From assembly GCA_963700705.1 (NCBI GenBank), contig CAVOYQ010000021.1, positions 124,001 to 188,000 on the forward strand: DNA of 64,000 nucleotides, in the 5' to 3' direction. Within the stretch, counting starts at the first letter, position 1, and every line of letters starts with the position of its first letter. The notes beneath the pieces are model-generated. The model worked only from the letters and a program-made list of their open reading frames with translations. It ran no database searches and was not told where the DNA came from. The DNA is from JAHEFT01 sp963700705 (lineage in GTDB: Bacteria; Pseudomonadota; Gammaproteobacteria; Xanthomonadales; SZUA-36). The position numbers and the translations under genes are program-made. Below are positions 26,161 through 35,256 of this stretch, one piece after another.

Positions 26161-28194
26161 TCAGTCACCGACCTTCACCGACTCACCCTCGGAAACCGCC
26201 ACCAGTTGGGAGAGGAGCATGGGCCAGTCGACGCGGCGGTTGAACGCCCTGATGGTAACCTTTGGAACACCGGCGCCTTCCATGATCAGCACGCTGACAT
26301 CATCTTCGCTCACGCCTCGAATGTCGCAAACATTATTCTGCATACGGCAGCCCATGCCGATCGTTTTGTAGGAAAAACTGCTGAAGAGCTTCATCACCGG
26401 CCCGGTCAGGGCCGCGGTGGCTCCGCCACCACCCAGAGTGGTCAGGTGGTTAACGGCCTGCCGCGAGATGTCCCGGGTACCTTTCTGGCTGGCCGGTGTA
26501 CCAAACCAGGCGTCAAACGCCACGGGTTTCCAGTCAAGCATGCGCAATTCATGAATAAAACCGTCTATCCGGCCTGATATCTGTCCAAATGAAAACGTGT
26601 GGGTGAGTTGCTCCAGGTCGAGGTTGTTTGCTTCTATATTGGCGGACAGGCTGGGCAGTACACCGAAGGCTCTTTCAATCCGCAAATCTTCCAGCGACAG
26701 CGCCCCGTCAAAAACGTTGACCAGGATTTTTCCCTCGACATCGAGGACACCATCATCGAGGCTCACGCCCGGGATGTGCCCGCTGATTTTTCCCGAAAAC
26801 AAAGGCCAGTCCAATGCGGCCGTCAGTTGCTCCATGTCCAGATTCTCGAGATCCAGTCTCAGGCGAATATCCGGTTCGGTGTTGTTGTTTTTCGCACCCC
26901 CGGGTAATTGCACGGCCAATTCATTCAGCACCATCCGGCCTCCGAGAACATCCAGAATGAGCGGTTCGATAATGGCGAATTTACGTGGCTCGGAATCCAG
27001 CGAAACTTCTCCGGGGCCCAGGTTAATCCGGCCGACCAACAGTCCGCGCCATCTCAACCTGGAGTCAAACGTGTAATCTCCCGGCCGCATCCGCGCATCC
27101 AGCCCGGTGAAAGCAAACCGGTTACGCCGGGTATCGACGAGGCTCAAATCGGTGACCCTGAGGTCTCCCGAATGAAATTTACCCTCGCTCCACTCCCCGC
27201 CCCAGGAAACCTGCCCGGTGACCCCGAGTCCGTCCAGCGTGTGGACTGCCAGCATGGGCTCCAGGTACCGTTCATAGGCGCCGGGAAACTGCAGATCGAG
27301 ATGAGTGATCTCGAGCCCCCACGAGTCCGCGTTTTCGCCGAAACCCAGGCTGGCCTTGCCTTCCACTGTAAACGCGCTCCGGTCAGTCAGACTGAAAGAT
27401 CGAACCTGGAGCCCGCTTGGGTTCCAGGTCGGCAGGAACATGAACTCCAGGCCACCGTTTCCGAAATTCCGGTAGAAATCGTCCGCCAGGAGTTCGCCGC
27501 TGGTGATCGAACCCCTGACCTCCGGAGCGGACCATTCGTTCAATGTCGCTGAAACACTTACCGTCATGGCGAGGGCTTCAGAGGCAAACCGCCCGTCGGC
27601 GGAGTCGAACCCAAGCTCGCTGATGCCAAGTTGCAACAGCAGTTCAGGCGTACGACCGCCTTCTTCCAGGTAGCTCAACTCCGCATCCAGATGTCCACGG
27701 CTCAGCCAACCAGCCTCCGAGGGCAGTCCCGGAAGGTCCTTCAACTCGAGCAGGTCAACGTCGTCCATTTTCAAAATGACCGACATTTTCTCAGGCTGTT
27801 TGGTTACCTCGAACCCCGCCTGGTAGGAATCCGCAACGACATCGCCGCGCAAAACCACTTCCCCATTCGCGAAGGAGCCCTCAAGCACCCCCTGGACGGA
27901 CAAATCAGAAAGCTTCCCCGCCAGACCGGTGATCAGCGCGTGATGTCCCGACAAGCTGAATTCGCCTCCGGGGAGCAGTTGGCCATTGACGTCCCCAAGC
28001 GTGAATTTTTCATGGACGACCGACTCTGCTTTGAACCGGACGTCTGGAAACGGGCTGGCAATAGCAGCGGAGGACCACGCAAACGCTGTCACGACAACCC
28101 ACAACAAGACAAGGATCTTCAGATCTGGTTTTTTTACGTCCCTTTGATCCTGGGCTATGCTGTTTCCGGATCCGGCAAGCACTGTGTGACTCAT
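26161..28194 (-). CDS. ydbH: YdbH-like AsmA-superfamily envelope protein
   Basis: 677 residues from ATG 28194; an ATG at 28230 would overlap the divergent response regulator and is less likely. A short basic cytoplasmic N-terminus is followed by one membrane anchor (about 22-45, LKILVLLWVVVTAFAW) and then about 620 residues of repetitive beta structure alternating with amphipathic strands. The C-terminus carries the YdbH/dicarboxylate-transport-like blocks DGFIHELRMLDWKP and DISRQAVNHLTTLGGGG. YdbH belongs with TamB and YhdP among the AsmA-like bridges thought to move phospholipids to the outer membrane. It is shorter than E. coli YdbH (about 879). Confidence 0.8.
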   Translation of the reverse strand: MSHTVLAGSGNSIAQDQRDVKKPDLKILVLLWVVVTAFAWSSAAIASPFPDVRFKAESVVHEKFTLGDVNGQLLPGGEFSLSGHHALITGLAGKLSDLSVQGVLEGSFANGEVVLRGDVVADSYQAGFEVTKQPEKMSVILKMDDVDLLELKDLPGLPSEAGWLSRGHLDAELSYLEEGGRTPELLLQLGISELGFDSADGRFASEALAMTVSVSATLNEWSAPEVRGSITSGELLADDFYRNFGNGGLEFMFLPTWNPSGLQVRSFSLTDRSAFTVEGKASLGFGENADSWGLEITHLDLQFPGAYERYLEPMLAVHTLDGLGVTGQVSWGGEWSEGKFHSGDLRVTDLSLVDTRRNRFAFTGLDARMRPGDYTFDSRLRWRGLLVGRINLGPGEVSLDSEPRKFAIIEPLILDVLGGRMVLNELAVQLPGGAKNNNTEPDIRLRLDLENLDMEQLTAALDWPLFSGKISGHIPGVSLDDGVLDVEGKILVNVFDGALSLEDLRIERAFGVLPSLSANIEANNLDLEQLTHTFSFGQISGRIDGFIHELRMLDWKPVAFDAWFGTPASQKGTRDISRQAVNHLTTLGGGGATAALTGPVMKLFSSFSYKTIGMGCRMQNNVCDIRGVSEDDVSVLIMEGAGVPKVTIRAFNRRVDWPMLLSQLVAVSEGESVKVGD

Positions 28195-28223
28195 TCCGTC
28201 ATGATGCCGAAAAAAGGAAAGAA

Positions 28224-28925
28224 ATGACACTGAAACGGCAGCATGTAAGGCCCGGAAAAATATTGGTGGTCGATGATCACTCCATCAGTGGTCAGCACGC
28301 AGTGGCCGCGCTCAGCCGCTGTACCGGCGAGGTCCGGTGGGTGAAAACAGCCACCACTGCGGTGGAAACGGCTTTGGCCTGGCGCCCGCACATCATTTTC
28401 ACCGACCGGCACCTGCCGGATATGGACGGTTTCGAACTGCTTGACCGGATCCGGGCTGAATGGCCCGCTGACGCGGCCTTACCGAAAATTGTCGTAATGA
28501 CCGGTGACGGATCCGGCCTGGAAGGCGCAGCAAGCGAAGCACTGAACATTGAACATGTGCTGATAAAACCGGTATCAGGACAGGCGATCAGGGCCGCCGC
28601 CGGCCTTGCCGCCAGCTCTGAAATCCGGGAGCCCCCTGCTATCGGGACCGGTGCTGACTTGAAGACCATGTTCCGGGACGAACTGGTACAGCGGTTGCCG
28701 GAGCTCGATTCCAGCCTTTCCGGCCTTGACGGCCGGGCTACTGCCGCCATTCTGCACCAACTGATTGCCTCGGCCGCGATGTGCCACGAATCCCGTCTCG
28801 AGTCCGGGCTTCGTTCGCTGGATACTGCTTGCCGTCGACAGAATTCACCCGGCGACATTGCCAGGCGCTATCACCTGATGCTGGAATTCGCGCGTGAATT
28901 TATCGCAAGAACGGCCCTTCGATAA
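28224..28925 (+). CDS. Response regulator with C-terminal HPt-like domain
   Basis: 233 residues. The receiver domain (10-125) has the acid pair D17/D18, phospho-acceptor D61 (FTDRHLPDMDG), T93 and K115, all intact. Residues 140-233 form a helical domain with ILH178QLIASAAM, which fits the H-x-L-x-x-S-A core of histidine phosphotransfer domains; the usual K-G after the leucine is I-A. No DNA-binding or GGDEF output is present, so it probably passes phosphate between unlinked partners. No kinase lies nearby. Its 3' end overlaps pdxJ by 26 bases. Confidence 0.82.
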   Translation: MTLKRQHVRPGKILVVDDHSISGQHAVAALSRCTGEVRWVKTATTAVETALAWRPHIIFTDRHLPDMDGFELLDRIRAEWPADAALPKIVVMTGDGSGLEGAASEALNIEHVLIKPVSGQAIRAAAGLAASSEIREPPAIGTGADLKTMFRDELVQRLPELDSSLSGLDGRATAAILHQLIASAAMCHESRLESGLRSLDTACRRQNSPGDIARRYHLMLEFAREFIARTALR

Positions 28926-29628
28926 GCGCCTTCATCTCCCGGACGGCATTTTCCAGGCCTACAAAAATAGCCCGCGCGATGATGGAATGACCAATATTCA
29001 GTTCGTTCATGTGCGGCAGTCGCACGATATCACCGACATTTCCAAGATGCAGTCCATGACCGGCATTGATGATCAAACCGGCCTTGTGTCCATCAAGGCA
29101 GGCCTGGCGTAGCCGGTTCAGTTCATCAGCCTGCCTCCGGCCTTCAGCGTCAGCGTAAGTTCCGGTATGGAGCTCCACTACCGGTGCACCGGCCCGCCGG
29201 GCGGCATCAATCTGTTCCGGGTCTGGATCGATAAACAACGACGACCGGATTCCGGCTTCGCTTAACTGTGCGACGGCATCAGCGACTGCTGAAAAATGGC
29301 CGATCACATCCAGGCCGCCTTCGGTCGTCAGCTCCTGCCGTTTTTCCGGCACCAGGCAAACATCAGCCGGCTTGCGCTCCAGTGCAATCGCGAGCATCTC
29401 CGGCGTTACCGCCATTTCCAGGTTGATCCGTGTTTTTGTGCCTGCGCAGAGAATGCGCACGTCCTCATCCTGGATATGCCGCCGGTCTTCGCGCAGGTGC
29501 ACGGTAATCGAATCGGCGCCGCCTTTTTCCGCCAGATCAGCGGCTTCGATGACCGAGGGATAGCGAGTACCCCTGGCCTGTCGGACGGTGGCTACATGAT
29601 CAATGTTGACGCCAAGAAGTACGCTCAT
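28900..29628 (-). CDS. pdxJ: Pyridoxine 5'-phosphate synthase
   Basis: 242 residues, normal length. The TIM barrel opens LLGVNIDHVATVRQARGT, with ITVHLREDRRHIQDEDV and the C-terminal LNIGHSIIARA. It condenses deoxyxylulose-5-phosphate with 3-amino-2-oxopropyl phosphate to form pyridoxine phosphate. It is the last gene of the lepA-lepB-DUF4845-rnc-era-recO-pdxJ order, but 126 bases and a -10-like TATAAT separate it from recO, so it may also have its own promoter. Confidence 0.96.
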   Translation of the reverse strand: MSVLLGVNIDHVATVRQARGTRYPSVIEAADLAEKGGADSITVHLREDRRHIQDEDVRILCAGTKTRINLEMAVTPEMLAIALERKPADVCLVPEKRQELTTEGGLDVIGHFSAVADAVAQLSEAGIRSSLFIDPDPEQIDAARRAGAPVVELHTGTYADAEGRRQADELNRLRQACLDGHKAGLIINAGHGLHLGNVGDIVRLPHMNELNIGHSIIARAIFVGLENAVREMKALIEGPFLR

Positions 29629-29664
29629 AGTACGGTTAATCCAGCCTTAAGGAACCTCTGATCA

Positions 29665-29697
29665 ATTATACACTGAGCGTGTTTCCGTTGAGGAAAC
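29665..29697 (-). promoter_or_regulatory. Possible -10 of pdxJ and adjacent hairpin
   Basis: Minus strand TATAAT at 29665-29670, 37 bases upstream of pdxJ; no good -35 is visible (CCTCAA at 17 bases). Next to it a 6-bp hairpin GTTTCC-GTTGA-GGAAAC (29681-29697). Confidence 0.35.
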
Positions 29698-29754
29698 CGG
29701 ACCGGAGTGCCAACAGAAATTCGGTCACTTCAGTGAATGTCGATCTGAGGCTAC

Positions 29755-30450
29755 TCAATAAAAAAGTGATTGGGAATTTAGCGGTTTGTCGCCCAGGTAA
29801 AAGCGGATCAGGGAACGCATCAGCGCTTTCAATTCCTTCAGATGCAGCTCCTCGATGTTCCCGGATTTTAACGCCAGCAAGGCCGAACCCGAAACCAGGC
29901 CGCCGGCATTCTCCGCATCGTATTCGCGCGGTTCCGGGCCGGACTCGGGAACATAGGAATACCAGCCATCCTCGTCAATCGGATTGAGCGAACCGTGTTC
30001 GTGCTCCAATTGCAGACCGAACCCCGCAGACTGCAGGAGCTGCATTTCGTACATTCGCAGCACCGGTTGTGACGAATCGCCGGCTGCAAGCGCCGCCACC
30101 AGTTCCCTGTAGCGGTCAAACACCTCTACGTGCGGGTCGGAGCGGTGCAGAAAGCGGGTAGTCAATTCATTGGCATAAAGTCCGCAAAACAGGGCTTCTC
30201 CGATCAACGGTGGCGGTGAAGCGACCTGGTCGGCGGATGTCAGGGTTCCCAATTCGCCTCTTTGACTCCAGCTGAGAAGCAATGGTCTGAACGGCTGCAG
30301 TATGCTTTTCCAGCGTGATTTTGCACTCCTGGCGCCGCGGGCAACCAGCCCGACCCTACCATGGGAACGGCACAGCGCCTCGATCAACAGGCTGGATTCC
30401 TGGTAAGGCCTGCTGTGCAGGACGTAGGAAGGTTCCAGCGCTACGCGCAT
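29755..30450 (-). CDS. recO: DNA repair protein RecO
   Basis: 231 residues. The N-terminal OB-fold (1-80, YVLHSRPYQESSLLIEALCRSHGRVGLVARGAR) is followed by a helical C-terminal domain (RMYEMQLLQSAGFGL). As in other gammaproteobacterial RecO, the zinc cysteines are absent. It loads RecA on SSB-coated gaps with RecR. It begins 6 bases after era. Confidence 0.95.
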   Translation of the reverse strand: MRVALEPSYVLHSRPYQESSLLIEALCRSHGRVGLVARGARSAKSRWKSILQPFRPLLLSWSQRGELGTLTSADQVASPPPLIGEALFCGLYANELTTRFLHRSDPHVEVFDRYRELVAALAAGDSSQPVLRMYEMQLLQSAGFGLQLEHEHGSLNPIDEDGWYSYVPESGPEPREYDAENAGGLVSGSALLALKSGNIEELHLKELKALMRSLIRFYLGDKPLNSQSLFY

Positions 30451-30456
30451 AACATT

Positions 30457-31389
30457 TCAATTCTGTTCGTCAAATCCGAATTGCCGCAGAGCCCGCTCAC
30501 TATCCGACCAGTCCTTGCTGACCTTCACCCACAGGCGCACGAAAACTTTTTCATCGAATAAGGCTTCGAGCGCCTGCCGGGCCCGGGTGCCGACCAGCTT
30601 CAACACGTCACCACCCTTGCCGATGACGATCTGTTTCTGACCTTCACGCTCAACCCATATGATGGCGCCGATACGGATCAATCCATCCCTGCGTTTGAAT
30701 TCTTCAACCTCGACAGTCAGGGAATAAGGCAATTCCTGGTGAAGCCTCAACATCAGTTGCTCGCGAATCAGTTCTCCGGCCAGGAAGCGCTCGCTTCGAT
30801 CCGTGAACTGGTTTTCGTCATAGTAAGGCCGGGAAAACGGCAGCCATTGGGTGACCCTCTTCTCCAGGTCACCGACGCCGCTGCCCGATTTGGCGGCGAC
30901 CAGGAATACTTCAGCAAAGCGGCCGGTACGGACCTCTTTTTCCAGGAATTGCAGCAACCGCGACTTGTCCGGAACCAGGTCGATCTTGTTGACAACAAGC
31001 CAGACCGGGGCGCTTACCGCTTCGAGTGATCGCGCCACGTGTTCGTCCTGCTTGCTCCAACGGCCGGCTTCGACCAGGAACAGGATCAGGTCGACATCGT
31101 GAAAAGCGGCGTGTGCAACCCGGTTCATATAGCGGTTCAGGGCCCGCTCTGCTGCCAGGTGGATACCCGGCGTATCGATATAGATGACCTGTCCTTCGCC
31201 AGTGGTCTTGATGCCCGCGATCCGTTGCCGGGTAGTCTGCGGTTTGGCGGTGACGATACTGAGCTTGTGCCCGAGGATGCGGTTCATCAGCGTGGATTTG
31301 CCCACGTTGGGGCGGCCCACCAGGGCGACATAGCCGCAATGAAAATCGCCTGCCTGTTCCAGCGTAGTCCCGGGATCGTTGTCTTTCAT
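30457..31389 (-). CDS. era: GTPase Era
   Basis: 310 residues. G1 is GRPNVGKST, G3 DTPGIH and G4 NKID, followed by a C-terminal KH domain with IVIGKGGDVLKLVGTRAR. It binds the 3' end of 16S rRNA and checks 30S maturation. The start overlaps the rnc stop by 4 bases, the normal rnc-era coupling. Confidence 0.97.
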   Translation of the reverse strand: MKDNDPGTTLEQAGDFHCGYVALVGRPNVGKSTLMNRILGHKLSIVTAKPQTTRQRIAGIKTTGEGQVIYIDTPGIHLAAERALNRYMNRVAHAAFHDVDLILFLVEAGRWSKQDEHVARSLEAVSAPVWLVVNKIDLVPDKSRLLQFLEKEVRTGRFAEVFLVAAKSGSGVGDLEKRVTQWLPFSRPYYDENQFTDRSERFLAGELIREQLMLRLHQELPYSLTVEVEEFKRRDGLIRIGAIIWVEREGQKQIVIGKGGDVLKLVGTRARQALEALFDEKVFVRLWVKVSKDWSDSERALRQFGFDEQN

Positions 31390-32060
31390 TTCGGTGCTTT
31401 TTCTCCGAGTAACTGCAGCACCAGCGTCGCAGCAGCCTGTTCAGCCTTTCGCCTGCTGTTGCCTTCCGCCTCGACAACCGTCCGGTCATCGGGCAGCGTG
31501 CAGCTCACGTGAAATTTCTTGGCGTGGTCTGCCCCGTCCTCGCGCTGCAACTCGTATTCAGGTAAGGGCCGGGAGCGTCCCTGCAGCCACTCCTGCAAGC
31601 GGGTCTTCGGGTCTTTCAGCGCGTCTGCACCGGGCAGACTGTCAATCAAGGGGTCAAAAATGTCGAGGATAACCTTACGGCAGGCCGCGTAGCCTCCGTC
31701 CAGAAAGATCGCGCCCAGCAGCGCTTCGAAAGCATCGGCAATGATGGAGGAACGCCGGAACCCGCCGGACTTCAGCTCACTTTCACCCAGGTTGAGTTGT
31801 TTGCCCAGGTTCAGCCCCGAAGCGACCGCGGCAAGGCTGGATTCCCTGACCAGGCGCGCTCTCATCCGGCTCAGATCGCCCTCCTGGGCATCCGGGCGAA
31901 GCTCATACAACCTGGAAGTAATGACCAGGTTGAGGACGCTATCGCCGAGAAATTCCAGCCGCTCGTTGTTCCGGGCTCCCAAACTGCGGTGCGTCAGGGC
32001 ATCCTGCAGTAACGTGGGGTCGATAAAGCGGTAGTCGATTCCGGTCACGGAATCCTTCAC
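31386..32060 (-). CDS. rnc: Ribonuclease III
   Basis: 224 residues. The signature NERLEFLGDSVL carries catalytic acids, the second cluster is DAFEALLGAIFLDGG, and the C-terminal dsRNA-binding domain (about 155-222) ends NSRRKAEQAAATLVLQ. It processes rRNA and other double-stranded RNA. It lies one base after the DUF4845 gene. Confidence 0.97.
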   Translation of the reverse strand: MKDSVTGIDYRFIDPTLLQDALTHRSLGARNNERLEFLGDSVLNLVITSRLYELRPDAQEGDLSRMRARLVRESSLAAVASGLNLGKQLNLGESELKSGGFRRSSIIADAFEALLGAIFLDGGYAACRKVILDIFDPLIDSLPGADALKDPKTRLQEWLQGRSRPLPEYELQREDGADHAKKFHVSCTLPDDRTVVEAEGNSRRKAEQAAATLVLQLLGEKAPK

Positions 32061-32061
32061 A

Positions 32062-32433
32062 TCATTTACTCAGGATAACTGACTTGTCAAAACTGCCAAT
32101 GATGTCGATGTTGCCGAGAAAAGGCTTCCTGACTTCGTAAGCCACTCGCACGCGAACCCCCTCGCTGGTCTTGGAAATTCTGACGTTATTGTCCTTGATG
32201 TTATCGCTGGCATAACTGGCCCACAGGCTCATCTGAATTTTTTGCTTGATCTTGGCAGGCGTCAGGGACTTTGACCCTGGGTCATTCTGCAGCAATTCCA
32301 GCGCGTTTCCCAAAGCATGGTATTCGAGGTACATCGGAACGACCCGCATTCCCGCGTAAGCGAAAAACAGGACCACGGAGAGCACGATCAGAAATCCCAA
32401 AAGCGTCAAGCCACTGTCTTTGCGAATTTTCAT
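32062..32433 (-). CDS. DUF4845 membrane protein
   Basis: 123 residues. A pilin-like N-terminus (KDSGLTLLGFLIVLSVVLFFAYAG) provides one membrane segment. A small alpha/beta domain follows (RVVPMYLEYHALGNALE). Its position between lepB and rnc is conserved in Gammaproteobacteria, and its function is unknown. Confidence 0.88.
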   Translation of the reverse strand: MKIRKDSGLTLLGFLIVLSVVLFFAYAGMRVVPMYLEYHALGNALELLQNDPGSKSLTPAKIKQKIQMSLWASYASDNIKDNNVRISKTSEGVRVRVAYEVRKPFLGNIDIIGSFDKSVILSK

Positions 32434-32502
32434 TTCAGTTCACCTGCTTCCTTGTTGAGTGGACCCGGGTACTATAACCTTTCCCGCCGGAATCGAAAAA
32501 TT

Positions 32503-33304
32503 TTAGTGAATTCCATCGCCTACACGGGACAGGTCTCCGCAGCCCTTGGTGTAGTCGAAATTGAGCCAGATCCCGACCGCCCGGCCCATCAGGTTGTCAT
32601 CCGGCACAAAACCCCACTCGCGGCTGTCATTGCTGCGGTCACGATTATCGCCCATCACGAAATAGTGCCCTTCGGGAACCTGCCACTGTCCATCCCGGCT
32701 TCCGGATCGCTCGTGAATCAGGATTTCGTGTTCCACCTCACCCAGTGATTCCGTGTAACGAACCGCATCAGGCCGGGGTGTATCGCATTTCACTTCGGCA
32801 CTGGAGTAATTGCCCAACTTTGCGGCCGGAACCTCTTCACCATTGATGAACAAGTGCTTGTCCCGGTAGGTGATGGTGTCACCCGGGCAATCCGACCAGC
32901 CGCTTGATGAAATTCACCTTGGGATCAACCGGGTAGCGGAACACCACGACATCACCACGTTCGGGTTCGCCCAGGGGCACGATTTTCGTATGCAGGACAG
33001 GTAGCCGCAAGCCATAGGCAAATTTGTTGACGACGATGAAATCCCCGACCAGCAAGGTCGGGATCATCGATCCGGACGGAATTTTGAACGGCTCGAACAG
33101 GAAAGACCGGAATAACAGGACGATCAGGAGCACCGGGAAAAGAGAACGGGAATATTCGATCACCACCGGATCGCGGGGGCGTTCGATACTTTTCTGCACC
33201 GCCCGGTCCATCCTGCGCCTTTTCATAAACAGGCTGTCGAACAACCAGATGAGTCCGGTAAGGCCGGTCAATACGACCAATAACAGTGAAAAATCGGGTT
33301 TCAT
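32503..33304 (-). CDS. lepB: Signal peptidase I (one frame break)
   Basis: 266 residues after closing a break at 32882-32884. Two N-terminal membrane segments (5-25 and 52-70) precede the catalytic serine in PSGS79M and the general-base lysine in FIK134RLVGLPG. The break falls in GLPGD: the read sequence gives CCCGGGTGA, a premature stop, where CCCGGTGAC restores the conserved aspartate. The remaining C-terminal part (GHYFVMGDNRDRSNDSREWGF) is intact in the other frame. LepB is normally essential, so an error in the assembled sequence is likelier than a dead gene. Confidence 0.93.
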
Positions 33305-33313
33305 CGGAATATC

Positions 33314-35116
33314 CTACCTCTTGTTATCCTGTTGCAGTATCGCAAGGAACGCCTCCTGTGGAATTTCCACGCTCCCCACTTGCTTCATGCGTTTCTTGCC
33401 GGCTTTCTGTTTTTCCAGCAGTTTGCGTTTGCGGGTGACGTCTCCTCCGTAACACTTGGCGGTAACATTCTTGCGCAACGCTTTTACCGTGGTCCGTGCA
33501 ATTACCTGGGCCCCGATAGCGGACTGAATCGCCACGTCAAACATTTGTCGCGGTATCAGATCTTTCATCTTTGAAGCAAGCTCACGACCCCGCCTCTGGG
33601 CCTGGTCGCGATGCAGGATTAGCGACAACGCATCAACTTTTTCGCCATTGATCAACACGTCAATGCGGACAAAAGGCCCAGCCTGGAACCGCCGGAAGTG
33701 GTAATCAAAAGACGCATACCCCCGACTGACTGACTTCAGGCGGTCGAAAAAATCCAGCACGACTTCCGACAGCGGAAGTTCATATCGAATGGTTACCTGT
33801 CCGCCAACATACTGCATGGCTTTCTGCACGCCCCGCTTCTCTTCACACAAGCCAATGACCGCACCGACATAATCCTGTGGCACCAGGATGTTGGCCTCGA
33901 TGATGGGTTCGCGGATCTCCAGGATTTTGCCGGCATCCGGCAGCTTGGCCGGGTTTTCCAGGGTCAAGACCTCTCCGCTATTGAGTTCCACCTCGTAAAT
34001 GACGGTCGGCGCAGTGGTGATCAGGTTGACATTGTATTCGCGTTCCAGGCGTTCCTGGACGATGTCCATGTGCAAAAGGCCCAGGAATCCGCAGCGAAAA
34101 CCAAACCCCAGGGCTTCGGAGGTTTCCGGCTCGAATTGCAGCGCCGCATCGTTCAACTGCAAGCGATCGAGCGCCTCGCGCAGATCGGGATAATCATCCG
34201 CATCGGTGGGAAACAAACCGGCAAAGACCCGGGGCTGCAGCTTTTTGAACCCAGGCAGCGGCTTCACCGCGCCGTCTTTCGCCAGGGTGATCGTGTCTCC
34301 GACCGGTGCGCCATGCACATCCTTGATGCCGGCGACAAAAAATCCCACTTCCCCGGCACCGACCCTTTCCCGCACCATGCGTTTGGGTGTGAAAACACCA
34401 ACCTGCTCTACCTGGTATTGAATACCCGATGACATGACCTTGATTTTCTGGCCTTTTCCTATCGAGCCGTCGACAACCCGGACGAGGGACACAATTCCCA
34501 GGTAGTTATCAAACCAGGAATCAATAATCAGCGCCTTTAACGGTGCATCAGGATTACCCCGGGGTGCGGGTATTCCATGCACCATGGCTTCAAGCACATC
34601 TTCAATGCCCTCACCGGTCTTGGCGCTCACGCAAAGAGCGTCGGTGGCATGAATACCAATGATGTCCTCTATTTCCTGTTTGACCCGGTCAGGTTCCGCC
34701 GACGGCAGATCGATCTTGTTCAGCACCGGAATGACTTCCAGCCCCAGTTCGACCGCCGTATAGCAGTTTGCCACGCTTTGCGCCTCGACACCCTGGGCGG
34801 CATCCACCACGAGCAGCGCGCCTTCACACGCTGCCAGCGACCGTGAAACTTCGTATGAAAAATCAACGTGTCCCGGAGTATCGATAAAATTGAGCTTGTA
34901 GATTTGGCCGTCCCGGGCCTTGTAATCCAGGGTCACGCTTTGAGCCTTGATGGTAATTCCGCGCTCGCGCTCCAGGTCCATCGAATCGAGGACCTGGTTA
35001 GCCATTTCACGCGCGGTCAATCCGCCACAGATCTGGATGAATCGATCCGCTATGGTCGATTTCCCGTGATCAACGTGTGCGATGATTGAAAAATTACGTA
35101 TATGGTTCTGGTCCAT
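33314..35116 (-). CDS. lepA: Elongation factor 4 (back-translocating GTPase)
   Basis: 600 residues, full length. It begins MDQNHIRNFSIIAHVDHGKST (G1), with the FIDTPGHVDF and NKIDLP motifs, EF-G-like domains II, III and V, and the LepA-specific C-terminal domain. First gene of the lepA-lepB-DUF4845-rnc-era-recO-pdxJ run, 9 bases before lepB. Confidence 0.97.
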   Translation of the reverse strand: MDQNHIRNFSIIAHVDHGKSTIADRFIQICGGLTAREMANQVLDSMDLERERGITIKAQSVTLDYKARDGQIYKLNFIDTPGHVDFSYEVSRSLAACEGALLVVDAAQGVEAQSVANCYTAVELGLEVIPVLNKIDLPSAEPDRVKQEIEDIIGIHATDALCVSAKTGEGIEDVLEAMVHGIPAPRGNPDAPLKALIIDSWFDNYLGIVSLVRVVDGSIGKGQKIKVMSSGIQYQVEQVGVFTPKRMVRERVGAGEVGFFVAGIKDVHGAPVGDTITLAKDGAVKPLPGFKKLQPRVFAGLFPTDADDYPDLREALDRLQLNDAALQFEPETSEALGFGFRCGFLGLLHMDIVQERLEREYNVNLITTAPTVIYEVELNSGEVLTLENPAKLPDAGKILEIREPIIEANILVPQDYVGAVIGLCEEKRGVQKAMQYVGGQVTIRYELPLSEVVLDFFDRLKSVSRGYASFDYHFRRFQAGPFVRIDVLINGEKVDALSLILHRDQAQRRGRELASKMKDLIPRQMFDVAIQSAIGAQVIARTTVKALRKNVTAKCYGGDVTRKRKLLEKQKAGKKRMKQVGSVEIPQEAFLAILQQDNKR

Positions 35117-35152
35117 TACCCCTGCGCCTGCTTGCCGTCGGCCAATATCAAA

Positions 35153-35184
35153 GGGCCATTCGCTTCCAGTGAAACGAATGGCCC
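35153..35184 (-). terminator. Strong hairpin in the lepA leader
   Basis: Perfect 10-bp inverted repeat GGGCCATTCG/CGAATGGCCC with a 12-base loop. On the minus strand it is followed by TTTG. It lies 37 bases upstream of lepA and could be the mucD terminator or an attenuator-like element of lepA. Confidence 0.4.
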
Positions 35185-35200
35185 GGTTAAGCAGTTGGCG

Positions 35201-35206
35201 ATTATA
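35201..35206 (-). promoter_or_regulatory. Possible -10 of lepA
   Basis: Minus-strand TATAAT, 85 bases upstream of lepA, between the two hairpins; no convincing -35 seen. Confidence 0.35.
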
Positions 35207-35214
35207 GCTTAAGT

Positions 35215-35250
35215 CGGGAACCCGTGACCAAATCTGCGCCAGGGTTCCCG
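35215..35250 (-). terminator. Hairpin just after mucD
   Basis: Perfect 9-bp stem CGGGAACCC/GGGTTCCCG with an 18-base loop, starting 6 bases after the mucD stop. There is no T run, so it is a weak intrinsic terminator or a 3'-end stabiliser. Confidence 0.35.
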
Positions 35251-35256
35251 GGGGCC

